The notes beneath the pieces were generated by a model. That model saw only the letters and a program-made list of their open reading frames with translations, had not been told where the DNA came from and searched no databases. Made by a program: the position numbers and the translations under genes. From CBFDBF01 sp050291465 (GTDB lineage: Bacteria; Pseudomonadota; Gammaproteobacteria; Chromatiales; Chromatiaceae), in the NCBI GenBank assembly GCA_050291465.1, contig JBNKJV010000004.1:156691-220690 (forward strand): a stretch of DNA of 64,000 bases, read 5' to 3'. Positions 1-6,930 of this stretch are shown here, piece after piece (the stretch's first letter is position 1; each line of letters begins with the position of its first letter).

Positions 1-1
1 A

Positions 2-283
2 CGTTGTGTCTGCCCGGAGGGTTCGTTCTGGAACGGCGAGTTCTGCGAACCCGGTGGAGAGGCACCCTGTCCCCCCGGGCAACAGCGTGACGGTGAACGC
101 TGTGTCTGCCCGGAGGGGCTGCTCTGGAATGGAGAGACCTGCGAGCCGCGGGAGGCGCGGTGTCCGCCGGGACAGCACCACGACGGCAGACGCTGTGTTT
201 GCCCGCAAGGGTCACACTGGAACGGCCAGGACTGTATCCCCAGTGAAGACATCCCCGACAGGATGAAGCATTTGCTGGACTAA
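2..283 (+). CDS. C-terminal part of a Cys-rich repeat protein (cut by window start)
   Basis: The frame beginning at base 2 is open to the TAA at 281-283 and has no start because the gene begins before the window. It encodes three successive copies of a roughly 31-residue unit with the pattern RCVCPEG-x2-WNGE-x-CEP, then CPPGQ-x2-DG, the last copy ending in a short tail. The regular Cys spacing looks like a disulphide-bonded, EGF-like extracellular repeat. Another frame is open over the same bases, but it shows no such periodic pattern and is rejected. The function is unknown. A secreted or surface adhesive protein is an inference from the repeat alone. Confidence 0.7.
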   Translation, partial: RCVCPEGSFWNGEFCEPGGEAPCPPGQQRDGERCVCPEGLLWNGETCEPREARCPPGQHHDGRRCVCPQGSHWNGQDCIPSEDIPDRMKHLLD

Positions 284-761
284 CGGGGGTAAGCAGTCGG
301 TTGTTTGAGCGCATTTCCAGGCATAACCGAAGCCGAACGGGTCTGATCGAGCGGAAGGGGTTCGACAGGTGCCATAGTACTTAAAATCCCATCCCGGGGC
401 CCAGACCACCGATCCTGTCACCCAACGGCCGGCACATCCGGCGTAATCCCCTTTCTATTCAATAGGATACATTCTCCGTGCGACACTTCTCGGGCAGTCT
501 GCGTCGAGGGCGTCCGAAGCGGGATTTCAAGGCCGATTAATAACCGGATTCCCGTGTTTGAGTTCACAGTAACTCCGTGAAGCAGTTCCTGACCCAACCC
601 CCAACACCGTATTTGGATCACAGTTTGCTGCCGGAATCCCGTCAATCAGCATTTTTTGAGTCTTTTATCACGCCGGGCTGCCGCTATATCTACCAACATT
701 ACTACCCAGAGGCGCAATTTGATTCAGGCGTCGATCCGAAAAGAGATGAAGGACGTTGAGT
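284..761. other. 478-base stretch without a convincing gene
   Basis: Only short open frames occur here. The longest on the plus strand (577-759, GTG start, 60 codons) ends two bases before the ATG of the next gene but has no good ribosome site and no recognisable motif. No RNA gene or clear promoter was seen. Confidence 0.4.
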
Positions 762-1199
762 ATGAAAACATTATGTAAGTTCTATATGGCGATTCCCTTC
801 GGCCTGCTGACATTTAATGTTCAGGCTGCCGAGGCTGTAGATACGACGGGACAGGGATCGTCATGGTTTTATATGGAACAGGATAATGGATTGATCACCA
901 ATGTCCCGGCCGCGGAAAATCATGAACTGATTGGATCCGTAAGAGAGCTGAAACAGTCCCTCAGCGACCGCAAGGAAGTACTTTCGAATACCGTGCAGGA
1001 AAAGAAATTCAAACCAAAAGATGCGGTTATAACGGCCGTCATGCCGGGCGGATTCCTCTACGCTTCCTACAAAATGATGAGTTATAACAACGCCAAGGCG
1101 GAACTGGTGGCGTTAAACTCCAACATAGAAGAACTTACCATGGATATGGTAAGACTCACCAAGATCAAAGGCGATGCCCAGGTGGCAATGCTTTATTGA
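762..1199 (+). CDS. Secreted protein of unknown function, 145 aa
   Basis: The ATG at 762 is preferred over an in-frame TTG at 756, because it opens directly into a signal peptide (MKTLCKFYMAIPFGLLTF, then an Ala-rich cleavage region ending near AAEA) and has an AAGGAC ribosome site 8-10 bases upstream. The mature part holds two helical stretches rich in Leu, Glu and Lys (about residues 60-85 and 110-140) that look like short coiled coils, separated by a Gly-containing hydrophobic segment near 'PGGFLYASY'. No family was recognised. A periplasmic or outer-surface location is inferred from the signal peptide. Confidence 0.6.
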   Translation: MKTLCKFYMAIPFGLLTFNVQAAEAVDTTGQGSSWFYMEQDNGLITNVPAAENHELIGSVRELKQSLSDRKEVLSNTVQEKKFKPKDAVITAVMPGGFLYASYKMMSYNNAKAELVALNSNIEELTMDMVRLTKIKGDAQVAMLY

Positions 1200-1247
1200 C
1201 CGACAAAATATCACTAACGGGGAGTTGATGTAAGCGACTCAGCCGCA

Positions 1248-2027
1248 TCAACTCCCTTCCAACCTTCTGAGCGCTTCTTTTGCCCAAGCGCCATACTCGC
1301 CTTCCAGATCAAGCTCCAGGAGCCGCTGAGCCTCGGTATGCGCCGCGGGGCGATTTCCGTTCTGAACATAAAGAATAACGAGGTTCTTTCGCGCCTTCAG
1401 ATGGTGCGGATTAACCGCAAGAGCCTGTTTATAGTATGAGATGGCGGCTGTTTTATCCCCCAGTCTTCCGTACTCGTTACCTATGTTGTAGAGCGCCGAT
1501 TCCCTGCAGCTCATCCCCATGTCCAAGGCGGCCGTATACTCCCGTATGGCCTCCCGGTGTTTCTTGCGCTGACTGAAGGCGGTAGCAAGATCAACATGTA
1601 TACCGGTGGATTTTGGATTGTGTTTCAGCCCGTCCTCCAATATGGGAGTCACCGCCACCGGATCCTTAAGGATAAATACGTAATAAATCATGAGCGCGTT
1701 ATACGCCGAGGGCATTCGCGGATCGATCTCTAGCGCCGCCTTGACTTCCCGAATACCCTCGTCTGCGATACCTCTGTCTTTCTGACGAACCCCGCTCCAA
1801 AACTTATCGATGCCGTCATCTCGCATCTTCTTCGCGGCGGAATCCAGGTCCGGCAGGTCCTGATCAGCTTCAGGCGCCAAGGCATCGCATGTGGTTCCGA
1901 TACCGGGAAGCGGATGTTTCGAGTCTTTGACCGGAGCTGTACCAACCTGTGCCGCGATCGTTGGGATCGTGGAGAACAATAGAAAAACCATACTGAACAG
2001 TGTGAGCAGTCTAACCGCAGAAACCAT
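1248..2027 (-). CDS. Periplasmic TPR-repeat protein
   Basis: The 259-residue product starts with a signal peptide (hydrophobic residues 5-25, cleavage after TIAA). From about residue 85 it has tandem tetratricopeptide repeats, recognisable by the pattern W/Y-x2-LG-x2-Y-x8-A-x3-A-x3-P (for example 'YNIGNEYGRLGDKTAAISYYKQ' split over helices A and B). TPR proteins are scaffolds for protein interactions, and no enzymatic motif is present. The stop codon lies inside an 11-base inverted repeat (1220-1230/1246-1256) shared with the convergent upstream gene. The partner is unknown. Confidence 0.75.
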   Translation of the reverse strand: MVSAVRLLTLFSMVFLLFSTIPTIAAQVGTAPVKDSKHPLPGIGTTCDALAPEADQDLPDLDSAAKKMRDDGIDKFWSGVRQKDRGIADEGIREVKAALEIDPRMPSAYNALMIYYVFILKDPVAVTPILEDGLKHNPKSTGIHVDLATAFSQRKKHREAIREYTAALDMGMSCRESALYNIGNEYGRLGDKTAAISYYKQALAVNPHHLKARKNLVILYVQNGNRPAAHTEAQRLLELDLEGEYGAWAKEALRRLEGS

Positions 2028-2060
2028 GGCTTCCTCCCTTCGGATATACCTGCACTCAGC

Positions 2061-2819
2061 TTACTTAAACAGACCTTTCAGCTTTTCCCCGGCCCCACCC
2101 AGACCTTCCTTGACGTCTTCGGTAATACCGGCGGGCTTGTCTTTCAGCAGTGACTCGACCCCCTTCAGTTGGCTGAGATCAAGCCTTGCCACCGTGGAAC
2201 CGACATTGCGGGTAAGGACCGTCAGCACTTTTTTCGCCACCTCCTCGGGGGACGCACCGCCGCTGTCCTTGCCGATATCCTTGATATGTATATCGGGCAG
2301 TACCGCACTCACCGGCTCGCCGGGATTAAGGGCGGAATTAACCGCAATGCTGCCATCATTTATATAGAGGTCTTCTATGATAAGTTTCGGTCCGGCGGCC
2401 TCATCCGGTTTCGACGAAGAACTCCCCGCACCCGCCACATTCTTCTTGATCACATCGAAATTACTGCCGCCCGTACCAAGTTCATAATTCACCACAGGCT
2501 TACTGACCCTGACCTCCTTGATCACCACCGTATCCGAGGTCAGGCTTTCGGCGTCCAATACCAGCTTTATCTCGCCGAGAAAAAGCGCCTTATTACCGCT
2601 GAACCCCTCGGGATTGGCCACCGACAGCCCCTTCACCAAGCCCTGGGCATCAGTCAGGCTGATATTGACCCCGGCGACCTCCACCCGGGTCTTGGTGGTC
2701 TCCGTACCTACCTCTTCAATTGCGGCTTCGATAATGGAATCCAGTGATCCGGCCAGGAATATCAGGGCCCCAATAAACAGCACGATAATTACAGCGAATC
2801 CAATAACGATCTTTTTCAC
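2061..2819 (-). CDS. AsmA-like membrane-anchored protein
   Basis: The start is GTG with a GGAGG site nine bases upstream. The 252-residue product has one N-terminal transmembrane helix (residues 4-24) followed by a beta-rich region that resembles the N-terminal part of AsmA/DUF748-type envelope proteins: alternating strands 'RVEVAGVNISLTDAQG', 'LSVANPEGFSG', 'VIKEVRVSKPVVNYEL', 'LIIEDLYINDGSI'. Such proteins act at the periplasmic face of the inner membrane and are linked to lipid transport in larger family members. This copy is far shorter than AsmA itself (about 600 residues), so a specific role is not assigned. Confidence 0.65.
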   Translation of the reverse strand: MKKIVIGFAVIIVLFIGALIFLAGSLDSIIEAAIEEVGTETTKTRVEVAGVNISLTDAQGLVKGLSVANPEGFSGNKALFLGEIKLVLDAESLTSDTVVIKEVRVSKPVVNYELGTGGSNFDVIKKNVAGAGSSSSKPDEAAGPKLIIEDLYINDGSIAVNSALNPGEPVSAVLPDIHIKDIGKDSGGASPEEVAKKVLTVLTRNVGSTVARLDLSQLKGVESLLKDKPAGITEDVKEGLGGAGEKLKGLFK

Positions 2820-2981
2820 GGCGGGATCCTCCCTTGGTCAACACCGGGCAAATACTTCAATATCTCCGATTCGGTTTACGGGTGTGGCTTGCAACATATT
2901 GATAAATAAGTAATTCTATACAACCCTCTCCGCACCATAACCCATGCCGTAATTCCGTACCGAAATATTAAATGGGCCCTA

Positions 2982-2987
2982 TATAAT
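2982..2987 (+). promoter_or_regulatory. Candidate sigma70 -10 box for the PLDc_N protein
   Basis: TATAAT lies 39 bases before the ATG at 3026, in the interval between two divergent genes. No good -35 hexamer is visible 16-18 bases upstream, so the assignment rests on the -10 match alone. Confidence 0.35.
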
Positions 2988-3025
2988 GTAGCATCATGTC
3001 TGCTCATTTCTAACGGGAGAACGCC

Positions 3026-3208
3026 ATGGGACTTTCCGGAATCGGCGGTCTGGTAATCCTCATCCTGGACATTTACGCGATCGTAATGATCCTCCAGAGT
3101 TCCGCCAAGGGCGTTCAGAAACTGATCTGGTTTCTGATCGTATTCCTGTTGCCGCTGATCGGTCTGATTATCTGGTATTTTGCGGGACCGGGTAAAAAAC
3201 CGTTCTAA
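3026..3208 (+). CDS. PLDc_N-type small membrane protein
   Basis: A 60-residue protein with GGGAG seven bases before the ATG. It has two transmembrane helices separated by a short polar turn, with the pattern DIYAIVMILQS...KLIWFLIVFLLPLIGLIIWYF-GPG. This is the N-terminal domain found in cardiolipin synthases (PLDc_N), here standing alone without the phospholipase D catalytic part. Stand-alone members are common inner-membrane proteins of unknown role. The family call is fairly sure; the function is not. Confidence 0.75.
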   Translation: MGLSGIGGLVILILDIYAIVMILQSSAKGVQKLIWFLIVFLLPLIGLIIWYFAGPGKKPF

Positions 3209-3260
3209 TAACGCCGCTCCCGCGTTTTCCCGCCTTCGCCGCGTAGGACGCATTCGGCCC

Positions 3261-3291
3261 ATAAAAAAAGCGGCGCATTGAGCGCCGCTTT
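3261..3291 (-). terminator. Rho-independent terminator of amtB
   Basis: A ten-base-pair stem (AAAGCGGCGC paired with GCGCCGCTTT, loop of five) followed on the minus strand by a run of U. It lies 46 bases past the amtB stop codon. The convergent PLDc_N gene may use the same hairpin. Confidence 0.8.
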
Positions 3292-3336
3292 ATGGAACCT
3301 CTGAATCAGAGGTTCCTAACCTACCCCCTTCCTGGA

Positions 3337-4629
3337 TTAGAAGTTATAACCGGTCTCTTCGTGACTGACGATGTCCAGACCCTGAATCTCCTGCTCCTCA
3401 TCCACGCGCAGACCCACCAGGGCCCCGACCAACTTGAGGATCGCATAAGTAACCAACGCGGTAAAACCAACGGTAACGATCACGCCGACAAATTGAACCC
3501 AAAGCTGTCCGCCCATGCTATCAATACCGTCCGCAAAGCCATAGCCGCTGAAGACACCCAGATCCTTGGAAGAAAATACGCCCGCCATGAGCGTACCCAG
3601 CATCCCCCCCACGCCGTGTACGGGAAATACGTCGAGGGAGTCGTCGATCTTCAGTACCCGCTTGATGTACTGGGTGGCGGTAAAGCAGACAATCCCCGCC
3701 AACAGGCCGATTATCAGCGCCCCGCCCGGTCCCACATATCCGGATGCCGGGGTGATGGTACCCAGACCGGCCACCATGCCGGTGACCGCACCCAGGGCAC
3801 TGGGCTTGCCGAACCGCTTCCATTCGATCGCGGTCCAGGTCATGGCACCGGTGGCCGCGGAGATATGAGTCACCAGGATGGCCATGGCGGCATTGCCATC
3901 CGCCGCCAGTGCGCTACCGCCGTTGAATCCGAACCAACCGACCCAAAGCATACCCGCTCCCGCCACGGTCAGGGTCATGTTGTGCGGCGGCATGGCGGTG
4001 GTGGGAAAACCGGCACGGGGGCCGATTACCAGCGCCGCAACCAGCGACGCCACACCGGCGGTGATATGCACCACGGTGCCACCCGCAAAGTCGAACAGCC
4101 CCATATCCTGGAGCCAGCCACCACCCCAGACCCAATGGGTAACCGGCGCATAGACCAGCAGCACCCAGACGGCGCTGAACAGCAGCATGGCGGAAAACTT
4201 CATACGCTCCGCGAAACCGCCGATGATCAGCGCCGGTGTAATTATGGCGAAGGTCATCTGGAACATCATGAACAGGGATTCCGGAATATCCCCTGTGGTC
4301 AGGGTTTCGCGGCCTATACCCGCCATCAGGACCTTGCTCATATCACCGATCCAGTTGTTCCCCTCGCCGAACGCGAGGCTATAGGCCAGAACAAACCAGA
4401 GAATAGTGACGACGCCGGCGATGGAGAAACACTGCATCAGAACCGAGAGGACGTTTTTGGTCCGCACCAGGCCCCCGTAGAAAAGGGCAAGACCCGGCAA
4501 CGTCATGAACAGCACCAGCGCCGTAGAGGCCATGATCCAGGAGGTGTTTGCACCGTTTATGGAAGCGTCTCCGGCGGTCGCCAGCCCAGGCAACAGCACC
4601 AAAGCGACTGTTGAAATAATTCGTCTCAT
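3337..4629 (-). CDS. amtB: Ammonium transporter
   Basis: A 430-residue Amt/Rh family channel for ammonium uptake in the inner membrane. The N-terminus is a cleavable signal (residues 1-19), followed by about eleven membrane helices. Family landmarks include 'MTLPGLALFYGGLVRTKN', the pore His in 'GGTVVHITAG', the second pore His in 'VFPVHGVGG', and 'WVGWFGFNGGS'. The usual partner glnK is not adjacent, so PII control of this channel would depend on a gene outside this interval. The upstream region carries a sigma54-type promoter and NtrC-like palindromes, consistent with nitrogen-limitation control. A strong terminator follows, so it is probably monocistronic. Confidence 0.95.
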   Translation of the reverse strand: MRRIISTVALVLLPGLATAGDASINGANTSWIMASTALVLFMTLPGLALFYGGLVRTKNVLSVLMQCFSIAGVVTILWFVLAYSLAFGEGNNWIGDMSKVLMAGIGRETLTTGDIPESLFMMFQMTFAIITPALIIGGFAERMKFSAMLLFSAVWVLLVYAPVTHWVWGGGWLQDMGLFDFAGGTVVHITAGVASLVAALVIGPRAGFPTTAMPPHNMTLTVAGAGMLWVGWFGFNGGSALAADGNAAMAILVTHISAATGAMTWTAIEWKRFGKPSALGAVTGMVAGLGTITPASGYVGPGGALIIGLLAGIVCFTATQYIKRVLKIDDSLDVFPVHGVGGMLGTLMAGVFSSKDLGVFSGYGFADGIDSMGGQLWVQFVGVIVTVGFTALVTYAILKLVGALVGLRVDEEQEIQGLDIVSHEETGYNF

Positions 4630-4756
4630 TCTGCTTTCTCCCGCTTATTCATCGCCCATAGGGGATGGAATTCTTTTAGTCTTTAAGGATTGTGGTTACG
4701 TAGGAACTTTTATGTCGCGCTGGAACCAAACGCGTCCCCTAAGTCGAACTCCTATT

Positions 4757-4770
4757 GCACAAATTGTGCC
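4757..4770 (-). promoter_or_regulatory. Sigma54 (-24/-12) promoter of amtB
   Basis: Reading the minus strand, AGGCACAATTTGTGCA gives GG at 4770-4769 and GC at 4758-4757, exactly ten bases apart, the invariant spacing of sigma54 promoters (consensus TGGCAC-N5-TTGCW). Transcription would start near 4745, leaving an untranslated leader of about 115 bases before the amtB start. The same bases form a GCAC-N5-GTGC palindrome, so part of the match could reflect a protein-binding dyad instead. Confidence 0.55.
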
Positions 4771-4810
4771 TCATAATTGACGCCTATAAAAACAATGGGT
4801 TACGAATTTG

Positions 4811-4850
4811 TGCACCGAATTGTGCAAGAAAAAAGCACCATAATGGTGCC
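4811..4850. promoter_or_regulatory. Two NtrC-like enhancer palindromes
   Basis: Bases 4834-4850 read AGCACCATAATGGTGCC, matching 15 of 17 positions of the NtrC consensus TGCACCAWWWTGGTGCA. Bases 4811-4826 (TGCACCGAATTGTGCA) form a related dyad one base shorter. They lie about 65 and 95 bases upstream of the inferred amtB start point, in the usual enhancer range for sigma54 promoters. The distal dyad is flanked by A and T runs, so a small terminator is the alternative reading. Confidence 0.5.
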
Positions 4851-4880
4851 TTTTTAAAAGATGCGGCACTTTTTGAGTGC

Positions 4881-4915
4881 AAAAAAAAGCCGACGCCCTG
4901 TTTAGGGGCATCGGC
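4881..4915 (-). terminator. Rho-independent terminator of the candidate small RNA
   Basis: Ten-pair stem GCCGATGCCC/GGGCGTCGGC with one U-G pair and a seven-base loop, followed by eight U on the minus strand. No annotated minus-strand gene ends just before it, which is the main reason to propose a transcript here. Confidence 0.65.
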
Positions 4916-5060
4916 CAATGTCAGACTCTATGTCTGAAGGGGAGTCAGAATGAACAAAAAGCTCTGTTCAGACACTGCCGGAGGAAGCTTCGTCAACACC
5001 GGCAGTAAAAAGTAAGACCACCGATCCTGAAAAAAGTTTCCCCAGGCCGCAATCCTTATA
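4881..5060 (-). ncRNA. Candidate structured small RNA upstream of amtB
   Basis: On the minus strand a series of hairpins lies between the tRNA-Met terminator and the amtB control region: ACTGCCGG/CCGGCAGT arms (4974-4981/4999-5006), TGAACA/TGTTCA (4951-4956/4965-4970), TCAGAC/GTCTGA (4921-4926/4932-4937), then a GC-rich terminator with eight U (4881-4915). A TATAAG hexamer (minus strand, 5060-5055) could be the -10 box, giving a transcript of about 165 bases. No coding frame on this strand explains the structure. On the other strand a 21-codon ORF (4950-5015) has a GGGGAG site, a weaker alternative. No known RNA family was recognised. Confidence 0.45.
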
Positions 5061-5088
5061 TTGGGGCGTTACACCTGAAAAAAAGGGG

Positions 5089-5119
5089 TAAAAAAACCCT
5101 TCCTCAAGTGAGGAAGGGT
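5089..5119 (-). terminator. Rho-independent terminator of tRNA-Met
   Basis: Stem CCCTTCCTC/GAGGAAGGG with a tight loop and seven U on the minus strand, starting nine bases past the CCA end of the tRNA gene. Confidence 0.8.
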
Positions 5120-5127
5120 CCTGATCT

Positions 5128-5204
5128 TGGTGGCTACGGGTGGAATTGAACCACCGACCTACGGGTTATGAGTCCGTCGCTCTCACCAACTGAGCTACGT
5201 AGCC
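5128..5204 (-). tRNA. tRNA-Met (CAU anticodon), elongator type
   Basis: The minus strand reads GGCTACG for the 5' acceptor arm and CGTAGCC plus A-CCA at the 3' end. The D arm is AGCTCAGTTGGTGAGAGC, the anticodon loop is CTCATAA, and the T arm contains GGTTCAATTCC. The G1-C72 pair is perfect, unlike the mismatch of bacterial initiator tRNA, which supports an elongator Met tRNA, although a tRNA-Ile with modified CAU is hard to exclude by eye. The CCA end is encoded. Its own terminator follows. Confidence 0.92.
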
Positions 5205-5292
5205 GAAGAGGCGGAAATATACCGGATCGTCGCGGAAAGTGTCAAATTTACCGCCCCCCGGGAACCGGGGTTTTCGGCCTTCTAACAGGGGG

Positions 5293-6384
5293 TTAGACGT
5301 TGAATCGGAAATGGATGACGTCGCCGTCCCGGACCACGTACTCCTTACCCTCCAGGCGGAGTTTCCCCGCCTCCTTGGCCCCCTGTTCGCCCCGGTTGGC
5401 CACGAAATCGTCATAGGTGATCACTTCCGCCCGTATGAAGCCCCGCTCGAAGTCCGTGTGGATGACACCGGCCGCCTGCGGAGCCGTGGCGCCCACCGGG
5501 ATGGTCCAGGCCCGCACCTCCTTCACACCGGCGGTAAAATAGGTCTCCAGGTTCAGGAGCTTGTATCCGGCTCTCACCACGCGGTTCAGACCCGGCTCAT
5601 CGAGGCCGATATCGGCCAGAAACTCCTGGCGGTCCGCCTCGTCCAGCTCCACGATCTCCGCTTCGATGGCGGCACAGACCGGAACCACCTCCGATCCCTC
5701 GGCCGCGGCAAACTCCCGCACCGCATCCAAGGCCGGATTATCCTGGAAACCGTCCTCCGCCACGTTGGCTATATACATGGTCGGTTTCGCGGTCAGGAGA
5801 AACAGGTCCTTCAACTCCTTTATCTCATCCTCGGTCATTTCCAGGGAACGCACCGGTTTTCCGGCATCCAGGTGATCCCGCACCCGTTCCAGGATCGCCT
5901 TTCGGAACAGGATTTTCTTGTCACCGGTACGGGCCTGCCGGGCTGCTTTGTCCAGGGCCTTCTCCACGGACTCCAGGTCCGCCAGGGCCAGTTCGGTGTT
6001 GATTACCTCTATATCGGCCAGGGGATCCACCTTACCCGCCACGTGGACCACATCGTCGTTCTCGAAACAGCGCACCACATGGGCTATGGCGTCCGTTTCC
6101 CGGATATTGGCCAGAAATTTGTTCCCCAGCCCCTCCCCCTTGGAGGCCCCCGCCACCAGGCCGGCGATATCCACAAACTGCATGGTCGTAGGAAGTACGT
6201 TCTGGGGATTCACGATCTCAGCCAGCACATCAAGCCGCGGATCGGGCAGCGGCACCACACCCACGTTGGGGTCGATGGTGCAAAAGGGGTAGTTTTCCGC
6301 CGCAATGGTGGCCTTGGTCAGCGCGTTAAACAGAGTGGACTTGCCGACATTGGGCAGTCCTACGATTCCGCATTTGAAACCCAT
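5293..6384 (-). CDS. ychF: Obg-family GTPase YchF (OLA1-like)
   Basis: The 363-residue length is typical of the family. The nucleotide site is GLPNVGKST (G1, about residues 8-16), a conserved 'NYPFCTIDPN' switch I, and 'DIAGLVAGASKGEGLGNKF' for G3 and its extension. A TGS domain occupies the C-terminus, ending in 'VIHFRFNV', the family hallmark. YchF is a cytosolic, ribosome-associated nucleotide hydrolase that prefers ATP in several species. The gene is often next to pth, but here it sits next to tRNA-Met. The product name is sure; the precise cellular role in this organism is not. Confidence 0.95.
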   Translation of the reverse strand: MGFKCGIVGLPNVGKSTLFNALTKATIAAENYPFCTIDPNVGVVPLPDPRLDVLAEIVNPQNVLPTTMQFVDIAGLVAGASKGEGLGNKFLANIRETDAIAHVVRCFENDDVVHVAGKVDPLADIEVINTELALADLESVEKALDKAARQARTGDKKILFRKAILERVRDHLDAGKPVRSLEMTEDEIKELKDLFLLTAKPTMYIANVAEDGFQDNPALDAVREFAAAEGSEVVPVCAAIEAEIVELDEADRQEFLADIGLDEPGLNRVVRAGYKLLNLETYFTAGVKEVRAWTIPVGATAPQAAGVIHTDFERGFIRAEVITYDDFVANRGEQGAKEAGKLRLEGKEYVVRDGDVIHFRFNV

Positions 6385-6513
6385 GATGAAATGGCCTCGG
6401 GAAAAAGCGGGAAGGATAGAGGAAATCGCGCAACGGCGCCAGCGCTGGAGGTGCCGAGGCCCCGTCCTGCCTCCCGGCTGATGCCTTTTCCGAAAAAGGA
6501 AGAACGCCCTGTA

Positions 6514-6816
6514 TCAGGAAATTTCGAACAGTTTTTCGAAATTGGCGATACGCAGGATCTCGCGCACTCCCTCGTTGGTGTTGGTCAGGGACACGGAATT
6601 GCCGTTCCTGCTGTAATCCCGCAGCTGCAACAACATACCCATGGCGGAACTGTCCATGTACTCGGTATCCCCGAGATCAACCGAATATTGCTTCTCGCCC
6701 TTCTGGTATTCCTTATAGGCGCCCATAAATTCCTGATGGCAGGAAAAATCAAAACGTCCCGCGACCTGAATGGTCACCTCTGACTTATCTTCAGATTCGA
6801 TAATATTCACGGTCAT
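6514..6816 (-). CDS. STAS-domain protein (anti-sigma-antagonist type)
   Basis: A 100-residue single STAS domain with the conserved loop 'DTEYMDSSAMGMLLQLRD', in which one Ser of D-S-S-A-M-G is the position phosphorylated in SpoIIAA-like proteins. It is the last gene of the chemotaxis run, 115 bases after the second receptor. Single STAS proteins in such clusters usually act by partner switching or as adaptor proteins. No cognate kinase or phosphatase of that type is nearby, so the link to chemotaxis is inferred from position only. Confidence 0.8.
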   Translation of the reverse strand: MTVNIIESEDKSEVTIQVAGRFDFSCHQEFMGAYKEYQKGEKQYSVDLGDTEYMDSSAMGMLLQLRDYSRNGNSVSLTNTNEGVREILRIANFEKLFEIS

Positions 6817-6930
6817 ATTCTTACCTGCCTAGAGTCCGATACCACTGTCACTGGATTTATACCCCGATACTTTCTCCATGGGTCCGGTTTAGGATATCAA
6901 TTGTACTACCGGTTCGGCCCCGGGAAATAA

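Noticed and set aside
577..759. 60-codon GTG-started ORF upstream of the secreted protein gene
   Set aside because: No ribosome site, no protein-like pattern, and no homology recognised; the two-base gap to the next ATG may be chance.
1220..1256. An 11-base inverted repeat as terminator between convergent genes
   Set aside because: The right arm overlaps the stop codon of the minus-strand gene and there is no U tract; kept only as a note.
3292..4614. A 440-codon open frame on the plus strand opposite amtB
   Set aside because: It is the antisense of amtB, rich in His, Arg, Gln and Gly, with no motif; the GC-rich codon bias of amtB keeps the opposite frame open.
4834..4850. Calling the dyad flanked by A and T runs a rho-independent terminator
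   Set aside because: The loop would be only three bases and no transcript ends here on either strand; the match to the NtrC consensus is the better explanation, although the terminator reading cannot be fully excluded.
5239..6783. A 514-codon plus-strand frame opposite ychF and the STAS gene
   Set aside because: It spans two genes and the gap between them, and has no motif or ribosome site; it is a shadow frame.
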